In this document: one piece after another, positions 1 to 12,190 of the stretch
Layout: every line of letters starts with the position of its first letter
Numbering within the stretch: the first letter of the stretch is position 1
Assembly (NCBI GenBank): GCA_021613535.1
Contig: CP075492.1
Coordinates: forward strand, 1,426,001-1,490,000
Direction of reading: 5' to 3'
Length of the DNA stretch: 64,000 nucleotides
From: Adineta vaga
Lineage: Eukaryota; Rotifera
The notes under the pieces: model-generated
The model's input: the letters and a program-made list of their open reading frames with translations, nothing else
What the model was told of the DNA's origin: nothing
Database searches by the model: none
Made by a program: the position numbers and the translations under genes

Positions 1-678
1 GTGTGATAAAGTAATTCTAATATGAACAATTCCATTTCGACATTTATCTTTACTATCGAAATAAACCGATACATTATATTGTGTTTCACCATACTATCAA
101 TAAACAATACATATATATTTATATCTATATAGAAAGAGATTTTGATATAGACTTTCAAAAAAGTAAACGATCTCTCTCTTCACTGAATCATTGGATAATA
201 CTCGAATATTTTCAGATAAGAATGATTTACCTAATTTTTTATTCGAAATGTAAATACAAAATATTATTTCTATGCACATGGTTTTTGTTAGAATAATGAT
301 AACAAAACAATATTTTTTATTGATCATCGCAACGAATAAATAAGGAACGGAAAAAAAAGTATTAACATTTACGGTTGTTTTTGTTCACCTTTTATATCGT
401 ATCGAATGATTTTTTCTTCTGTCATTTGATTTGATATAGAGTATTGGATGTACTTTTATGATTATCGTAGATAAAAATGAATCAAACTCAAATACATAAC
501 ATATTATTCACTTGTTTTTCTTCTCTTTTGTTTATTCGATAGAAATATTCTGGTTTGTTAAAAACATTTTGTTTTTCTCGTTATATATTTTAGATAAATT
601 CAATATGAACGAAGTATAATATGATTTTTGATTTAAAATAAAAAAAAAAAGAAAAAGAAATTTATTATTTAGATTGAA
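1..678. other. AT-rich intergenic leader
   Basis: I see no supported gene here. Short open frames on both strands are lysine/isoleucine/tyrosine-rich translations of AT-rich DNA with no domain signal. The last ~100 bases are A-rich and directly precede the ATG of the VCBS gene, so they probably hold its 5' untranslated region. Confidence 0.6.
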
Positions 679-3600
679 ATGATTTCTATTCATAATTCAA
701 TTCAATCGAACGAACAACAAACAACTATCGAAATAGATAAAATCTCAGAATTACTTTCTGATGATAAAGAAAATATAACAGACGATAACGACAATAAGAT
801 GGATGATTCGACTCAAATATCAACATCATCTTGGAATCTGTATGTTTATTTTCATTTTCATCAATGATTCTATTCTTCTTCTTCTTTAAGAGAATGTTTT
901 GGTTTGAAAATATCAAGTTCAATTATTGGTACATTTGTATTTTCATTTTTATTACTTGTTATGATGACAATTGGTATTATTATTGTTTATCTCAATGTAC
1001 CAAAACCAAAGGGTTTGTCCTTTTTATTTGATTTAATTCTAATGAAGAAATTTAATATCTTTTTCTTTTGATTTAATTAAGAATTAAAATGTGAATTGAA
1101 TTTTGTAAAAACAAATTCCAATCCAATTGAATATAAATATGGTCCAAAATCTGTTGCTATTGGTGATTTTAATGATGATAGTTGGATTGATATGGTAATC
1201 TGTAATTCAATGATAAATAATATTGCGATTTATTTCGGATCAATGGATGGAACATTTTCCAAACAATTTCAATATTCAACAGGAATTAATTCAAATCCAA
1301 CAATGGTCGCTGTGAATTATTTAAATAATGATTCTTATTTGGATATTGCAGTAACAAATTATGGAAGACATTCAATTGGAATATTTTATGGATTTGGTAA
1401 TGGATCTTTTAAAGATTCAATTGAAATCTCAACAGGAATATCACGACCATTAACAATTAATTTAATTGATTTAAATAATGATTCATTATGTGATATTATT
1501 ATTATTAATTATGGAACAAATAGTTTTAGTATTTTCTATGGAGATGAAAATGAAATATATTCAAAATCGATGACTTATTCAACTGGTTATGATTCTTATC
1601 CATATTCATTAACTATTGAAGATTTAAATAATGATAATCAATTAGATATTATTATTGCAAATTATGGAACAAATAATATTGGAATTTTCTTTGCTAATCA
1701 AAAAAATAATTCATTTCATGATCAAATACTTATTTCAATGGGTATTAATTCTCATCCAACTTCAGTTGCTGTTGGAGATTTAAATTCTGATCAATTTATT
1801 GATATTGTTGTAACAAATTCTGGTATAAAAATGATATGTGTATTATTAAATGATGGAAATGGAACTTTCTCAAAACAAAAATTCTATTCAACAGGTTCAG
1901 TTTTACCATATTCAATTGGAATTGAGGATTTTAATGGAGATAATCGATTAGATTTATTTATTATTAATATTGGACTAAATAATACTGGTTTATTTCTTGG
2001 TTATGGAAATGGAAGTTTTCAAGAAGGAAGAATGAATTCAACGGGATCATCTTCATCGATTTCATTTGCTTTATATGATTTTAATAAAGATAAACGATTA
2101 GATGCAATTATTATCAATAATGATACGGGAAGTATTGATATTCTTAAAGGTTATTTTGAAGGTTTTCCATCTCGTACAACATTTAATGTTCAATATCCAC
2201 CAATCTTTGTAACTGTTAGTGATTTTAATAATGATGCAATACTAGATATAATACTTGTTAGTAACACGAATAATACAATGATGATTCGACTTGGACGTAG
2301 TGATGGATCATTTGGAACTCAAAGAACATATTCAACTGGTACTAATCCAACTTCCATAGCTGTTGGTGATTTTAATAATGATACGAAAATGGATGCAGTT
2401 GTTACTAACGTTAACAGTGGAAATGTTTATGTATTTCGTGGAAATGGTAATGGGTCATTTATAAGACAACAGATAATTTCAACTGGTTCTGGTCCAATTT
2501 CTGTAGTTGCTGCTGATTTGAACAATGACAAACGATTAGATATCGTTGTTGCTAATTATGGTAACAATACTGTAAGTATTTTATTAGGATTTGGAAATGG
2601 TTCCTTTGCAAATCAAATGACATATTCAACGGGTTCTAGACCACGATCTGTTGCTGCAAGTGATTTCAATAATGATCATTATCTTGATCTAGTTGTTGCC
2701 AATTATGATAATAGAACTATTAGTATTCTTCTTGGTTATGGTAATGGAAGTTTTGCAAATCATTTCACATATCCAACTGGTTATAAACCGTACTTTGTTA
2801 CAATTGGAGATTTCAATAAAGATACTCAAATAGATATTACTGTTGCCAATTATGGTAGTAGCACTGTGAGTATTCTGTTAGGATATGGAAATGGAAGTTT
2901 CACACCGCAAGTCATATATGGAACGGGTACTCAGCCAACATCTATAAGTATTGGAGACATGAATAACGATACACAATTGGATCTTGTTGTGGCTTGCATT
3001 AATGTAGCGAATGTTTATATTTTATTTGGATACGGAAATGGTTCGTTTCATGATGCAATATCGTACAATACAGGCGCATATTCATATTCTGTTGCCATTG
3101 GAGATTTGAATAATGATACACGACTGGATATAATTGTAACAAATGAAAATAATAATTATATAAGTGTATTATTTCAATATAACAGAGGTGCCCTTCTAAA
3201 TGAATTGACTTATGCAGCTGGTGGAGGTTCGAAATTACGATCGTTAGTCGTTGGTAATATAAATAATGATACTCGATTAGATATTATTGTTGCTAATTAT
3301 GGTACTAATGATGTTGGTATTCTTTTTGGACAAGATAATGTTACTTTTCTAGATCAAATAATGTTTAATATGGGTTCGAATTCTCAACCATCATCCATTA
3401 CTACTGGTCATTTTAATGATGATATCTACTTGGATATTGCTGTAGCTCTTTCTGGTCCTAATCAAGTTGGATTATTACTTGGAAATGGCCATGGATCATT
3501 TACTCATCAAGCAACTTATCAAATTCCTTCTATATTTCCTCCGTTCATTGTCTCCGCTAGTGATTTCAATAATGATGGACAATCAGAAATTATTGTCGGA

Positions 3601-5283
3601 TACGATGACAGTGATACTATTGATATGTATGTTATATATAATACTGGATCGTTTACACTTCATGAAACATATCCAGTTGGTTTACGTCCAAGATACCTCT
3701 GCTTGGACTATGTTAATAATGACACTTACATTGATATTGTTGTTGTTAACTATGATTCTGATGATATAAATATTCTCCTTGGATATGGTAATGGTAGTTT
3801 TGCACAACCATTGACCTATTCAACTAGTGCTCGGCCAAATTCTGTTGCTGCTAGTGATTTTAATAACGATAATCAAGTAGATCTAGTTGTTACTTATGGT
3901 GGTACGAATTATGTGACTATATTGTTAGGATATGGGAATGGTAGTTTTGCAAATCCAATGACATATTCAATTGGCTCTGACTCATTATCTTCAACTGTGG
4001 GTGATTTCAACAATGATACAAAACCGGATCTAGTTGTAGTCGCTGGAAATGGCAACATCATTTTGTTCCGAGGAGATGAAAATGGTACTTTCTCAAATGG
4101 AATTAAAATTGCAACTACCAACGATCCACGATACGTGATTGCAGCTGATTTTAATAACGACAGTCGTTTGGATTTTGCACTTGCTAATTATGGTTCTGAT
4201 AATGTAGGCATCTTTATTGGTTATGGTAATGGTTCTTTTGCAAAACAAGTAACATATTCAGTTGATTCCAATCCATTTGTATTAGCGGTTGGAGATCTAA
4301 ACAATGATAATCGCCTAGATATTGTTGTAGGTACATTAGGTCATCGTACCATTACTATCCTTCTTGGCTATGGTAATGGTTCTTTTGCAGATAAAACAAT
4401 CTTTCCAGCTGGTATTCTGCCAGAATCCGTAGATATTGGTGATTTTAATCTTGACGGTTTTCCAGATATAATTGCTGCCAATCTTGGCGAGAATTCTGTC
4501 AGTGTATTGTTAGGATATGGTAATGGAAGATATGCATCGCAAATTAAATATACAACTGGTTCTGGTGCACAGTCTCTCGCTATTTTTGATTTGAATAATG
4601 ACACTCAGCTTGATATTGTCGTTGCCAATGCAGGTGATTGCAATGTAGTTGTCATGTTTGGTTCTCCAAATTTAGTCTTCAGAAATCAAACAAAGCTCTC
4701 AACGGGTAAAAGTTCACAATCACGATCATTCGTTATTAATGATTTTAATAATGATAATTATACAGATATTATCGTCGCTAATTCAGGCACTAATAATATT
4801 GGTGTTTTTCTTGGATATGGAAATTTCTCTTTCACAAATCAAACAACATATTCAACTGGTAATAATTCTTCTCCATATTCTATTGCAACTGGTCATTTCA
4901 ATAATGACACTTATCTAGATATTGTTAGTGCAAATTCAAATTCAGACAATATTGGTATTTTTCTTGGTTATGGAAATGGTTCATTTACAAATCAAAGAAT
5001 ATATTTCACGGGTTCATCTTCATATCCTTATTCTTTAGATATTGCTCATTTTAATAATGATACGATATTTGATATTATTGTTGTTAATTATTATAATAAT
5101 AAATTTGGAGTCTTTCTTGGACATGGTGATGGAACATTTGATAATATCATTTTCTTTTCGATGCCATATGGATCGAATCCATTCTCAATCATTGTTGCTG
5201 ATTTTAGTCAAGATGGAAAAATGGATTTTGTGGTTGCAAATAATGGTACAGACAATTTAAATATTTATCTACAAACTTGTTAA
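679..5283 (+). CDS. Membrane-anchored protein with 28 VCBS/FG-GAP repeats
   Basis: Predicted single-pass surface protein of 1494 residues, exons 679-839, 891-1012 and 1082-5283 (4485 nt, divisible by three). Introns of 51 and 69 nt begin GTATGT and GTTTGT. Residues 1-53 are an acidic, Ser/Thr/Asn-rich tail. Residues 65-88 form one transmembrane helix, preceded by a short segment with a cysteine. The rest is a VCBS/FG-GAP array: I count 28 copies of the calcium-loop pattern D-x-N-x-D-x-x-x-D, each usually followed about 25 residues later by GYGNGSF. Repeats of this type build integrin-alpha-like propellers; 28 equals four seven-bladed propellers, which is inference. The mature part lacks other domains. 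Likely role is extracellular adhesion or ligand binding. The anchor exon has the same phases (in 2, out 1) as the kelch gene at 40866 and the VCBS gene at 59755. The ATG at 679 is the first in frame. Confidence 0.85.
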
Positions 5284-5346
5284 TATTTTTTCCTATTTAT
5301 TCTAATAAATCTTTGAAGCACAGTTGTATGATTATATAGATGAAAT

Positions 5347-5734
5347 TTAATTCGAGTTGCAAATATCGAATTGATCATTATTACATTTGATATAAAAATA
5401 TTTCTGAGCAATAGAATTTCGTTGAGATTTCAATTCAAGACTTTCAACTGATAAACCATGAGATCTATTACATGTTATATAATTTGAAACATTTTTAAAT
5501 GAAACACAACTACCTGTATGAAAAATATCGGTATTTGTAGATCGGTTTGATGATGTTGAAACTGCATTTAGAATTAGATCAGAAAATTCTACATTTATCG
5601 AACTATTCGTCACTGAGAAAAACTACAGTGATGGATTGATTATTGTTTCCGAAAAAATTTGTTCATTTCCATCAATTAATCGTGAATTAATATTTGATAA
5701 AAGACAAAACGCTATTTTTCATTTCCGATATTGA
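5347..5734 (-). pseudogene. Possible remnant of a Cys-containing protein
   Basis: An 88-codon frame (5613 to 5347) ends ...CNNDQFDICNSN and contains five cysteines and several N-x-S/T sites. The same frame continues upstream for about 30 more codons beyond a single in-frame TAG near 5625-5627. A good acceptor (TTTTTCTCAG) also sits just before the 88-codon part, so it could be a terminal exon instead. No family was recognised. It lies downstream of the NHL gene on the same strand, but I found no phase-compatible join. It may be noise. Confidence 0.2.
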
Positions 5735-5865
5735 AGATCGTCAAATATTTTAAGAATTTCTATTATCCGCATGTGTGTCCTGACTTTTTTTTGTGTAGAT
5801 CACACATGTGGTAAAAAATAAAAATAAAATAAAATATTTATATAAAAAATTAAAGAAAGAGATCC

Positions 5866-7067
5866 TCATTCTTTATATATTATTAAATATGTGAATATTG
5901 TTTTGATAGAAATAATTATTAAAGGTAATGAATTTAAACGATTTGCCGACGATGAAAAACATGGTTGATTATTAATAATTGAAAACATCATAATACGTTC
6001 ATTAATTCGATCACAAACATAAAGATTTCCATTGTTATCAAATGTAATATCGTCTGGTTCATCGAATTGAGTAAGATTATCACCACGATCTAGCAAAAGA
6101 AAAATTTCCTTAATTATCTTTGTTCTTATTCTACATAATATTCATCTGCATACCTAATCCACCAGCAATAGTTTCACCAATAGATGCATTATATAGCCAA
6201 CGTTGAATTCGTTGATTCGATGTATCAACTATATACACAACTTGGGTATCGTCATCAATCCATACACTAGTTGGACGTTCTAACGATTCTTTGTCACTAC
6301 CTGCTTGTCCATTGCTAAGTCCAGCTACAGTTGTACCATTCGATGCGTCGAATAACCACTTTTGAACTCGATTATTAGCATAATCAGCAACATAAATTGC
6401 ACTATGAATGCTATCGACATAAATACCTTCAGGAGAGTTCAAATTATCGCTTGATGAACCCGAATAATATTCTTTACCAGCAACAACTGTTGTAATATTT
6501 GTTTGAAGTGACCATTTGTACACACAATGTTTACTAGCCGATGACATATAAACATTTTTCTCATTGTCAACCCAAACACCCTCACAGAAAGAACATGAAC
6601 CTCCTACTTGTACACCCTCGGATTCACCCTCAATCCATTTTCTAACACGTCCCTCACCTCCAAGTGCAAGGTAAATGGTAGGTTTATTATTTTCATAATC
6701 AACATAGATATCTGTCACATATCGAACATTGGAAATGACAGTTACACCTATTTTTGATAAGTTATCCATTGAGAACTTTTGTATGCGATTATTTTCAGTA
6801 TCAGCTACATACAATGTGTTTGTTTGTTTATGGAAAAAGATTCCTTGTGGTTGAGCTAATTGATCAGATTTGTTACCTCTTTCTCCGGTACCGGCTACGA
6901 TCATACCTGTTGTGTTCCATTTTGCACAAGGACTTAACACTAACGATCTTGTTGATGATAACCAACATACAAAAGCAACTTAAAAAATGAAAAATACAAG
7001 TCTTAATAAAATTCATTACTATAAACTTACAAGTGAAAAGAATATACGTCGGCATTGAAGAAGACAT
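5866..7067 (-). CDS. Secreted NHL-repeat beta-propeller protein
   Basis: Three exons (7067-7031, 6978-6154, 6089-5866) sum to 1086 nt, giving 361 residues. Exon 1 plus the start of exon 2 encode a signal peptide (MSSSMPTYILFTFAFVCWLS), so secretion is predicted; the hydrophobic core appears only after splicing. Introns are 52 and 64 nt (GTAAGT, GTATGC donors). The body holds about six NHL units with the usual signature, for example QPQGIFFHKQTNTLYVADTE, ENNRIQKF, SPEGIYVDSIHSAIYVAD and DEPDDITFDNNGNLYVCDR. NHL units form propellers used for protein or carbohydrate binding, or occur in peptidylglycine lyase-type enzymes; no catalytic partner domain is seen. The C-terminus ends in a hydrophobic stretch (LIIISIKTIFTYLIIYKE) that could be a weak membrane or GPI-type tail, or intron read-in if a further exon exists. 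Confidence 0.8.
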
Positions 7068-8691
7068 GAGCAATGTGAAGTAAATATGAAAGTTTTAAAA
7101 TTATCACAGTATGAAAGCTTTTTTTTGCTGACGGCTCCAAATAATACTGATAAGGTGATATCTATATGCATATGTCATCTATACACAACAAATATGAAGA
7201 ACTTGAAAAGAAGGATTTTATGTGTTATACCGATCTTCGGGAGATTCGATTTCACCACATATATTAAGGCAAGATCTGAGAGTGGGCATATTAGGCACAA
7301 CCATAGTGTTGATTTTTCTATGTGGGGGAGTATATATTCACATGCACAATCACACCCTCAAGATGAACAAAATCCTTTTTCAGTTTTGGGACAAAAAATG
7401 GTGTTTGTTTTTCTTTCAAATATTTTTTTCACTTCGTTTCAATCATGATGATGTCAGTAAGAACCTTTTTTTTATTATATAAACTACATTCGGATACGTG
7501 CATTCTTAATCTCTTGAATACTGCTGTCTTTAGACTGAAGAAAGATTGACAGACAAAATGAAATATAAAGAGAGTGTTTTTTTTTATTTTTCTTCTTCCG
7601 TTCTGTCAGAATAAAAAAGTTGTCGATACATATACAAGAGATTAACATAATGTAGAAATAATAGAAAGTTTCATTTGTTTGCTATACGCTTTTGAAGAAG
7701 ACGGGATAGAATAAAATATGAAATAGAAATGACATCTAATAATCATCCATGTAAAAATGAGAACTACTTCTCTGTTCGTCGCTCTTATGTAATCAAAATA
7801 TGCATGTGATGGTCAGTTTATGAGATTGATTCTTTTTTTGTTCATCTTTTCCCGAACTCATAGTGACTGTTAGCTCGCTATTTTTTTTGTCTACTAAGAC
7901 AAAATTCATTACTGACAGTCAATAACAAGTGTTGTCGGTAGGTTGTGTAATAGACTTTTATTATCAAACTAACACTAGGTGATTTATTTTTTCTAAATTC
8001 TTTTTTTTATTATTATTGCTATATTTGTATTTGTATGAAGTTCTTTCTTTCTCTTCTCATAACAAAGACATGGTAAAAACAGAAAAACGCACTAAGAAAA
8101 AACAAAAATCAACGTCTATTTGTTTTATGAAAATAAAGGAGAAAAAAAGGAGATGAGAGTCGAATAAAATATGCGAATGAGAGAATGCAGTATGTGAGAC
8201 GAATGAATAATAACAGAACAGAAAATATATAATAAACTATAACTCAAAAACATGGTAGTCCACTAAACAGTCAAGTACAGTAAAAGTAACAGAAGATAAT
8301 ATATCGTCTCGATCAAGAACATGTTTTTACCTAATAATTGAATATGAAAGTAAAAGATTTTTTTTGCACAGAGAAGGAATTAACATACGAATATTTTGTG
8401 AGGAATGTTAAGCTTTCGTTTGCATTCCAAATGAAAAAATGACTGAAGTTTTTCTATAAAATTGATTTTGTAACACTTTTGATGCGTAATGTATCAATAA
8501 TGAACAAATGCTATTCAATATAACAAAATATGATTTTATTTATATTTAGATCTTTAACCAGTTATTGTCATCAATCTTTCCTTTTTTCATTTTAATTATT
8601 TATTATTAATCAAAATATTAAAAAAAATTAAGAAGGGACTTACGATAGAAATAAGAGCAATACAAAAACGCATCTGTTAGAAATCGAGAAA
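7068..8691. other. Intergenic region, no gene supported
   Basis: Between the divergently transcribed NHL and tandem-ART genes. Short frames around 7086-7482 have no domain signal. The segment contains one copy of the C-rich dispersed motif (7351-7364) and several A/T runs. It probably carries both promoters, but no TATA element stood out. Confidence 0.5.
7330..7364. repeat. Dispersed C-rich fold-back motif, copy 1
   Basis: AGTATATATTCACATGCACA followed by a C-rich run ending CACACCCTCAAGAT. The first 20 bases recur exactly at 11439-11458, where a related C-rich run follows. The ATCTTGAG-type end recurs at 10872, 31803, 39231, 43477 and 59452. Confidence 0.5.
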
Positions 8692-10641
8692 ATGGCTTCA
8701 AGAAGAATATTACATACACGCTCTCGTGATTCACTGTATGATCAAACTGAAAATATAAGCAGCAGAATGAATTTCGTTATTTTGGACATTGATGATAATC
8801 CATTTATAATAATTGATCCACGATTTCAAGTTAAAGTTTTCACAAAAGACGAGATTGATAAGTTTTTGAATTATATCGTATCTGAAAGCAAAGATATATA
8901 TTTATTTATATCTCATATTTGTAGTAATACATTTATGCCAATGATTAATAATTATCCACAAATAAAATCAATTTATATTTTATCCAATAAAGAACTCTAT
9001 CAAAGCTATTCTTGTGAAGAAGATAAGGTACGAGGAGTTTTTACAAACATAGACGAGATGATAGAACAATTTCGTCAAGACGCCAATAAATCAAACTATA
9101 TATATTATTCAGAAGAAAGTACATTTCGGCATATAGATAAGCAAAGTGCTCAAGTACTATGGTGGAAATTATTTGATAAATTTATTCAATATATTCAATA
9201 CACAGACATGGCTAGAAATGAATTTATTGATTTTGCTAGAGAACAATTTGTGGAGAACCAACTTCAATTAAGGCATATTGAAGATTTCGAGAACACTTAT
9301 AAATCATATGAAGCTATTTATTGGTATACTCGTGATACTTTTCTCTATCGTTTAGTGAACAAAACGCTTCGGACATATAGAAACTTAAATAATATATTTA
9401 AACTTCGACTTGTCTTAAATGATATTATGTCTGGATTGAAAACGGCAGGGTCAGATTTTCATCAATTGGGTGTTGATTGTATTACTGTGTATCGGGGTCA
9501 AATAGTGCGTAAAGAAGAATTAGAAGAATTGAAATCAAAAGTTGGTGGATTATTGTTTTTCAATCAATTTCTATCGGCAACCTTAGACTCATCCATTGCA
9601 GCAGAATTTGCTAGAGCTACGTATGAAGATCCATCAAAAGAAGGTTTATTATATGAAATTGAAATCGACTTACCCACTATGAATACTGATCTAACTCCAT
9701 TTGCATATATTTCACAATATAGTTCTTTTGCAGAGGAGCGTGAAGTTTTAATATCAATGCATTCACTATTTCTCATTGAAAATATAGAATTATATGACAA
9801 TTTTTGGGTACTTAAATTAAAAATTGTGAATGGTATATGGGATGCAGACTTCGACGAAAGAAGTATTTTTAGTCAACAGTCATATGAAATACCTATTCGA
9901 CATCTACCTAACGAACATAAACAATTTATTGTTTTTCAATTAATTTTGGATATTTTACTTCGATTAGATCAAACATTATATGCTAAAAAAGAACTTTTAC
10001 AGTTCTCAAGATCAAAATATGAAAATGATCCAATGGAGCTAAAAAAAATTGATGATTTTGAAAACTATTATGAGTCAGAACATGCTGTTAAATGGTATAC
10101 AAAAGATAGTTTTCTATACCGCTTATTAAATACATCACTTCGTATCCAAACAATTGATCATATTGTTAAAATGAGATATTTTATTCATGATTTGCATAAT
10201 CAATTAGCAGAATTACAAGATGATTTTATTAAATCATTAGATGGGTTAAAATTTTTCACATTATATAGAGGTTTACCAATGAAAGTCAATCAATTAAATG
10301 AACTAAAAGAAAATCTTAACAACCTCATGTCAATTAATAGTTTTATGTCAGCGACTCAAGATATAGAGGTGGCTGCTGCATTTTCCGGTAATGGTATTAC
10401 AACTGAATCCGATGAAATATCAGTAATATATGATATGATGATTGATACAAATATTCGATCAACACCATATGCTAAAATAAAAGGCGTGATGGAAGATGAA
10501 GAAGAAATATTATTTTCCATTGGATCTGTTTTTCGTATTGGACCAGTTGAAGAAATGCGCGATCGTGTCTATTCTGTGAAATTAACAATGGTTCATATAG
10601 AAGATGAAACGTGGAATAAATTAACAGCACATTTAGATTAA
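8692..10641 (+). CDS. Tandem ADP-ribosyltransferase-fold protein
   Basis: Intronless 649-residue protein with two consecutive mono-ADP-ribosyltransferase-like (ART) domains. Domain 1 has the NAD-binding Arg in VYRGQ (267-269 YRG), the STS-type strand FLSAT at 293-297 and the catalytic ExE at E349-R350-E351. Domain 2 repeats this with YRG 525-527, FMSAT 551-555 and E603-E604-E605. Each is preceded by a similar helical lead-in (YWYTRDTFLYRLVNKTLR near 210; KWYTKDSFLYRLLNTSLR near 467), so the protein arose by internal duplication. Residues 25-150 form an extra N-terminal domain I do not recognise. The ExE motif is the arginine-specific type, so it could transfer ADP-ribose to arginine; the target is unknown. 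There is no signal peptide, so cytosolic location is likely. The start is the first ATG after upstream stops. Confidence 0.8.
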   Translation: MASRRILHTRSRDSLYDQTENISSRMNFVILDIDDNPFIIIDPRFQVKVFTKDEIDKFLNYIVSESKDIYLFISHICSNTFMPMINNYPQIKSIYILSNKELYQSYSCEEDKVRGVFTNIDEMIEQFRQDANKSNYIYYSEESTFRHIDKQSAQVLWWKLFDKFIQYIQYTDMARNEFIDFAREQFVENQLQLRHIEDFENTYKSYEAIYWYTRDTFLYRLVNKTLRTYRNLNNIFKLRLVLNDIMSGLKTAGSDFHQLGVDCITVYRGQIVRKEELEELKSKVGGLLFFNQFLSATLDSSIAAEFARATYEDPSKEGLLYEIEIDLPTMNTDLTPFAYISQYSSFAEEREVLISMHSLFLIENIELYDNFWVLKLKIVNGIWDADFDERSIFSQQSYEIPIRHLPNEHKQFIVFQLILDILLRLDQTLYAKKELLQFSRSKYENDPMELKKIDDFENYYESEHAVKWYTKDSFLYRLLNTSLRIQTIDHIVKMRYFIHDLHNQLAELQDDFIKSLDGLKFFTLYRGLPMKVNQLNELKENLNNLMSINSFMSATQDIEVAAAFSGNGITTESDEISVIYDMMIDTNIRSTPYAKIKGVMEDEEEILFSIGSVFRIGPVEEMRDRVYSVKLTMVHIEDETWNKLTAHLD

Positions 10642-11235
10642 ACTAAACTACATATAGTTAGTTGCTAATATTTAATTTAAGTTGATCTATACTAAAACCT
10701 ATATGTTTTTCTGTGTAGATTTAAAAACTATAATTAATATTCAATAAAATAATTGATTTATGTTCTAGTGAACAAAACTGCTTTAAAAGTATAGTTTAAT
10801 AGTTATGTCTGATTTCCTAGCGGCTGCTGCTGATGATGTTCATGATTTCATTTCAAATAGCTTCGCCATAACACATTCACACCCACACCCTCAAGATGGA
10901 CTGCACTAGATTGTATTGAATAATTCGAAATAAAATGCAGCTTCTTTAACGGCTACAACAATATCACGCACAGTCTATATCACACACATAAAAACTAGAT
11001 ATATAGACTCAACAGCATATCCAATGATTCCTGGTAAATTTCCTCAATATCTGATGAATGCTCGTAGGGGTATCCAAATCCTAAATGTGACAGACTTATC
11101 AGCATCTGTTCTGTTTTCGCTCATATTTTACATGATATTGAAGTACAAGCGCGATTCACATATTGATTGCGTCAAATAACTAACTAGATTTAAGAGAAGT
11201 GTCCTACCAGTTTGGAGCCCATCAACACAATAGTC

Positions 11236-11409
11236 ACTTATGCAGATTGATCTCTGAAAAAGTAAACGGTGCTTGTAATTCTTGAAAAATTCGGATTTCA
11301 AGACTTTGAAGATTGCTTTTGCATTTGAGTCTAGCAAAAACCACCCATTTATGTAGATTGATCTCTGTAGAAAAAACGTGATTGTAATTCTAAACAAATC
11401 CGAATTTTT
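11236..11409. repeat. Imperfect ~63-bp direct repeat
   Basis: Copy one (11236-11298) begins ACTTATGCAGATTGATCTCT and copy two (11347-11409) begins ATTTATGTAGATTGATCTCT. Both continue through a TTGTAATTC core to a GGATTT / CGAATTTTT end. They are separated by about 48 bp. This may be a small duplicated element or the remains of a longer tandem. Confidence 0.55.
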
Positions 11410-11420
11410 GAAATTTGAGT

Positions 11421-11475
11421 GTGGGTATGGATCTCCCTAGTATATATTCACATGCACACTCACATCCATACCTAC
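11421..11475. repeat. Fold-back element with GTGGGTATGGAT arms
   Basis: The left arm GTGGGTATGGAT (11421-11432) pairs with ATCCATACCTAC (11464-11475), 11 of 12 positions. The loop holds the AGTATATATTCACATGCACA string shared with 7329-7348. Same G-rich/C-rich polarity as the other dispersed fold-backs. Confidence 0.5.
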
Positions 11476-11674
11476 AGCCTTTTCTTGTTAATTCGCTTTC
11501 TTTATTGTGATATTCAGTTTTCAGTTATATTAAAGGAAAAAATGTGAGAGATAGAGGGAAAAAAAAGAAAGAAAATAAGGATGTTTATTGATAGTGAAGA
11601 GAGAAAGCGAAATAATATAATTCAGAACAATGAATATCTCTAGTACTGATATGTATTTTCATATATGTAGAAAT

Positions 11675-12190
11675 TTAAGCTGTTGATGAAGTAGATACTG
11701 ATTGTATTCGTCTATCTTTTTCCTCCAAAAGTTGTTTTACGTCTGACGAAATATCATTGTCTCGGAGCCAAAGCTGTTTGACTGTCTATATATAAAATAA
11801 TAATAAAAATGAACGACGAGATCATTCGAATTACCGTATTATATGATAAGGCATCGGCAAGCTTTAGTGCACCTTTGTATCCAATTTTATTTCCACTCAA
11901 ATCGAGCATTTCCAGTTTCTGTTAGATAAGGAGATTGAGATAATCAATGGAAAAGAAAAACAAGAAATTATCGTATTCTGTTGTAGGGTAGTAGAGAAAT
12001 ACTGTGTTCCTTCGTCTCCAATTTCATTGTTCCAGAGATGCAGTGTGGTGAGTGTCTGCATGAATAGGTAATAATATAAAGGCTACATACAAAGAAAAAG
12101 ATCTATCCGATTGTATTGCAAAGCGTTTGCAAGATATTCTGCTCCTTTACTCGTAACTTTGTTGTAGATAAGATTTAGTGTAGTCAATCA
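11675..12190 (-). pseudogene. Leucine-rich repeat (NLRC3-like) fragment
   Basis: The minus strand encodes at least three ribonuclease-inhibitor-type LRRs in successive short exons: TTLNLIYNKVTSKGAEYLAN, then TTLHLWNNEIGDEGTQYFS (exon from 12055), then KLEMLDLSGNKIGYKGALKL (11918-11835), and a last exon 11785-11675 reading TVKQLWLRDNDISSDVKQLL before the stop. The 47-nt intron 11834-11786 has a proper GTAATT..TATAG pair. At the two upstream junctions the expected GT donor is missing (ACGATAATT near 11971; no GT directly after QYN near 12110), and no start was found. It therefore looks like a decaying LRR gene, perhaps once an F-box or NOD-type protein. It could still be expressed if non-canonical donors are used. 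Confidence 0.6.

Larger units (their letters stand above)
10642..11674. other. Intergenic region with repeats
   Basis: No gene is supported. It contains the C-rich motif at 10872-10896, a diverged direct repeat (11236-11298 and 11347-11409) and a fold-back at 11421-11475. The frame at 11128-11397 on the minus strand is a translation of the direct repeat and is not considered coding. Confidence 0.5.

Noticed and set aside
7086-7482. Two overlapping plus-strand frames (120 and 86 codons)
   Set aside because: No domain, no signal peptide, overlapping frames, and the sequence covers a fold-back motif; composition is that of translated AT-rich DNA.
11128-11397. Minus-strand 89-codon frame
   Set aside because: It is a translation of the diverged direct repeat; the recurring 'RSIC/RSIY' segments come from repeat DNA, not a protein family.
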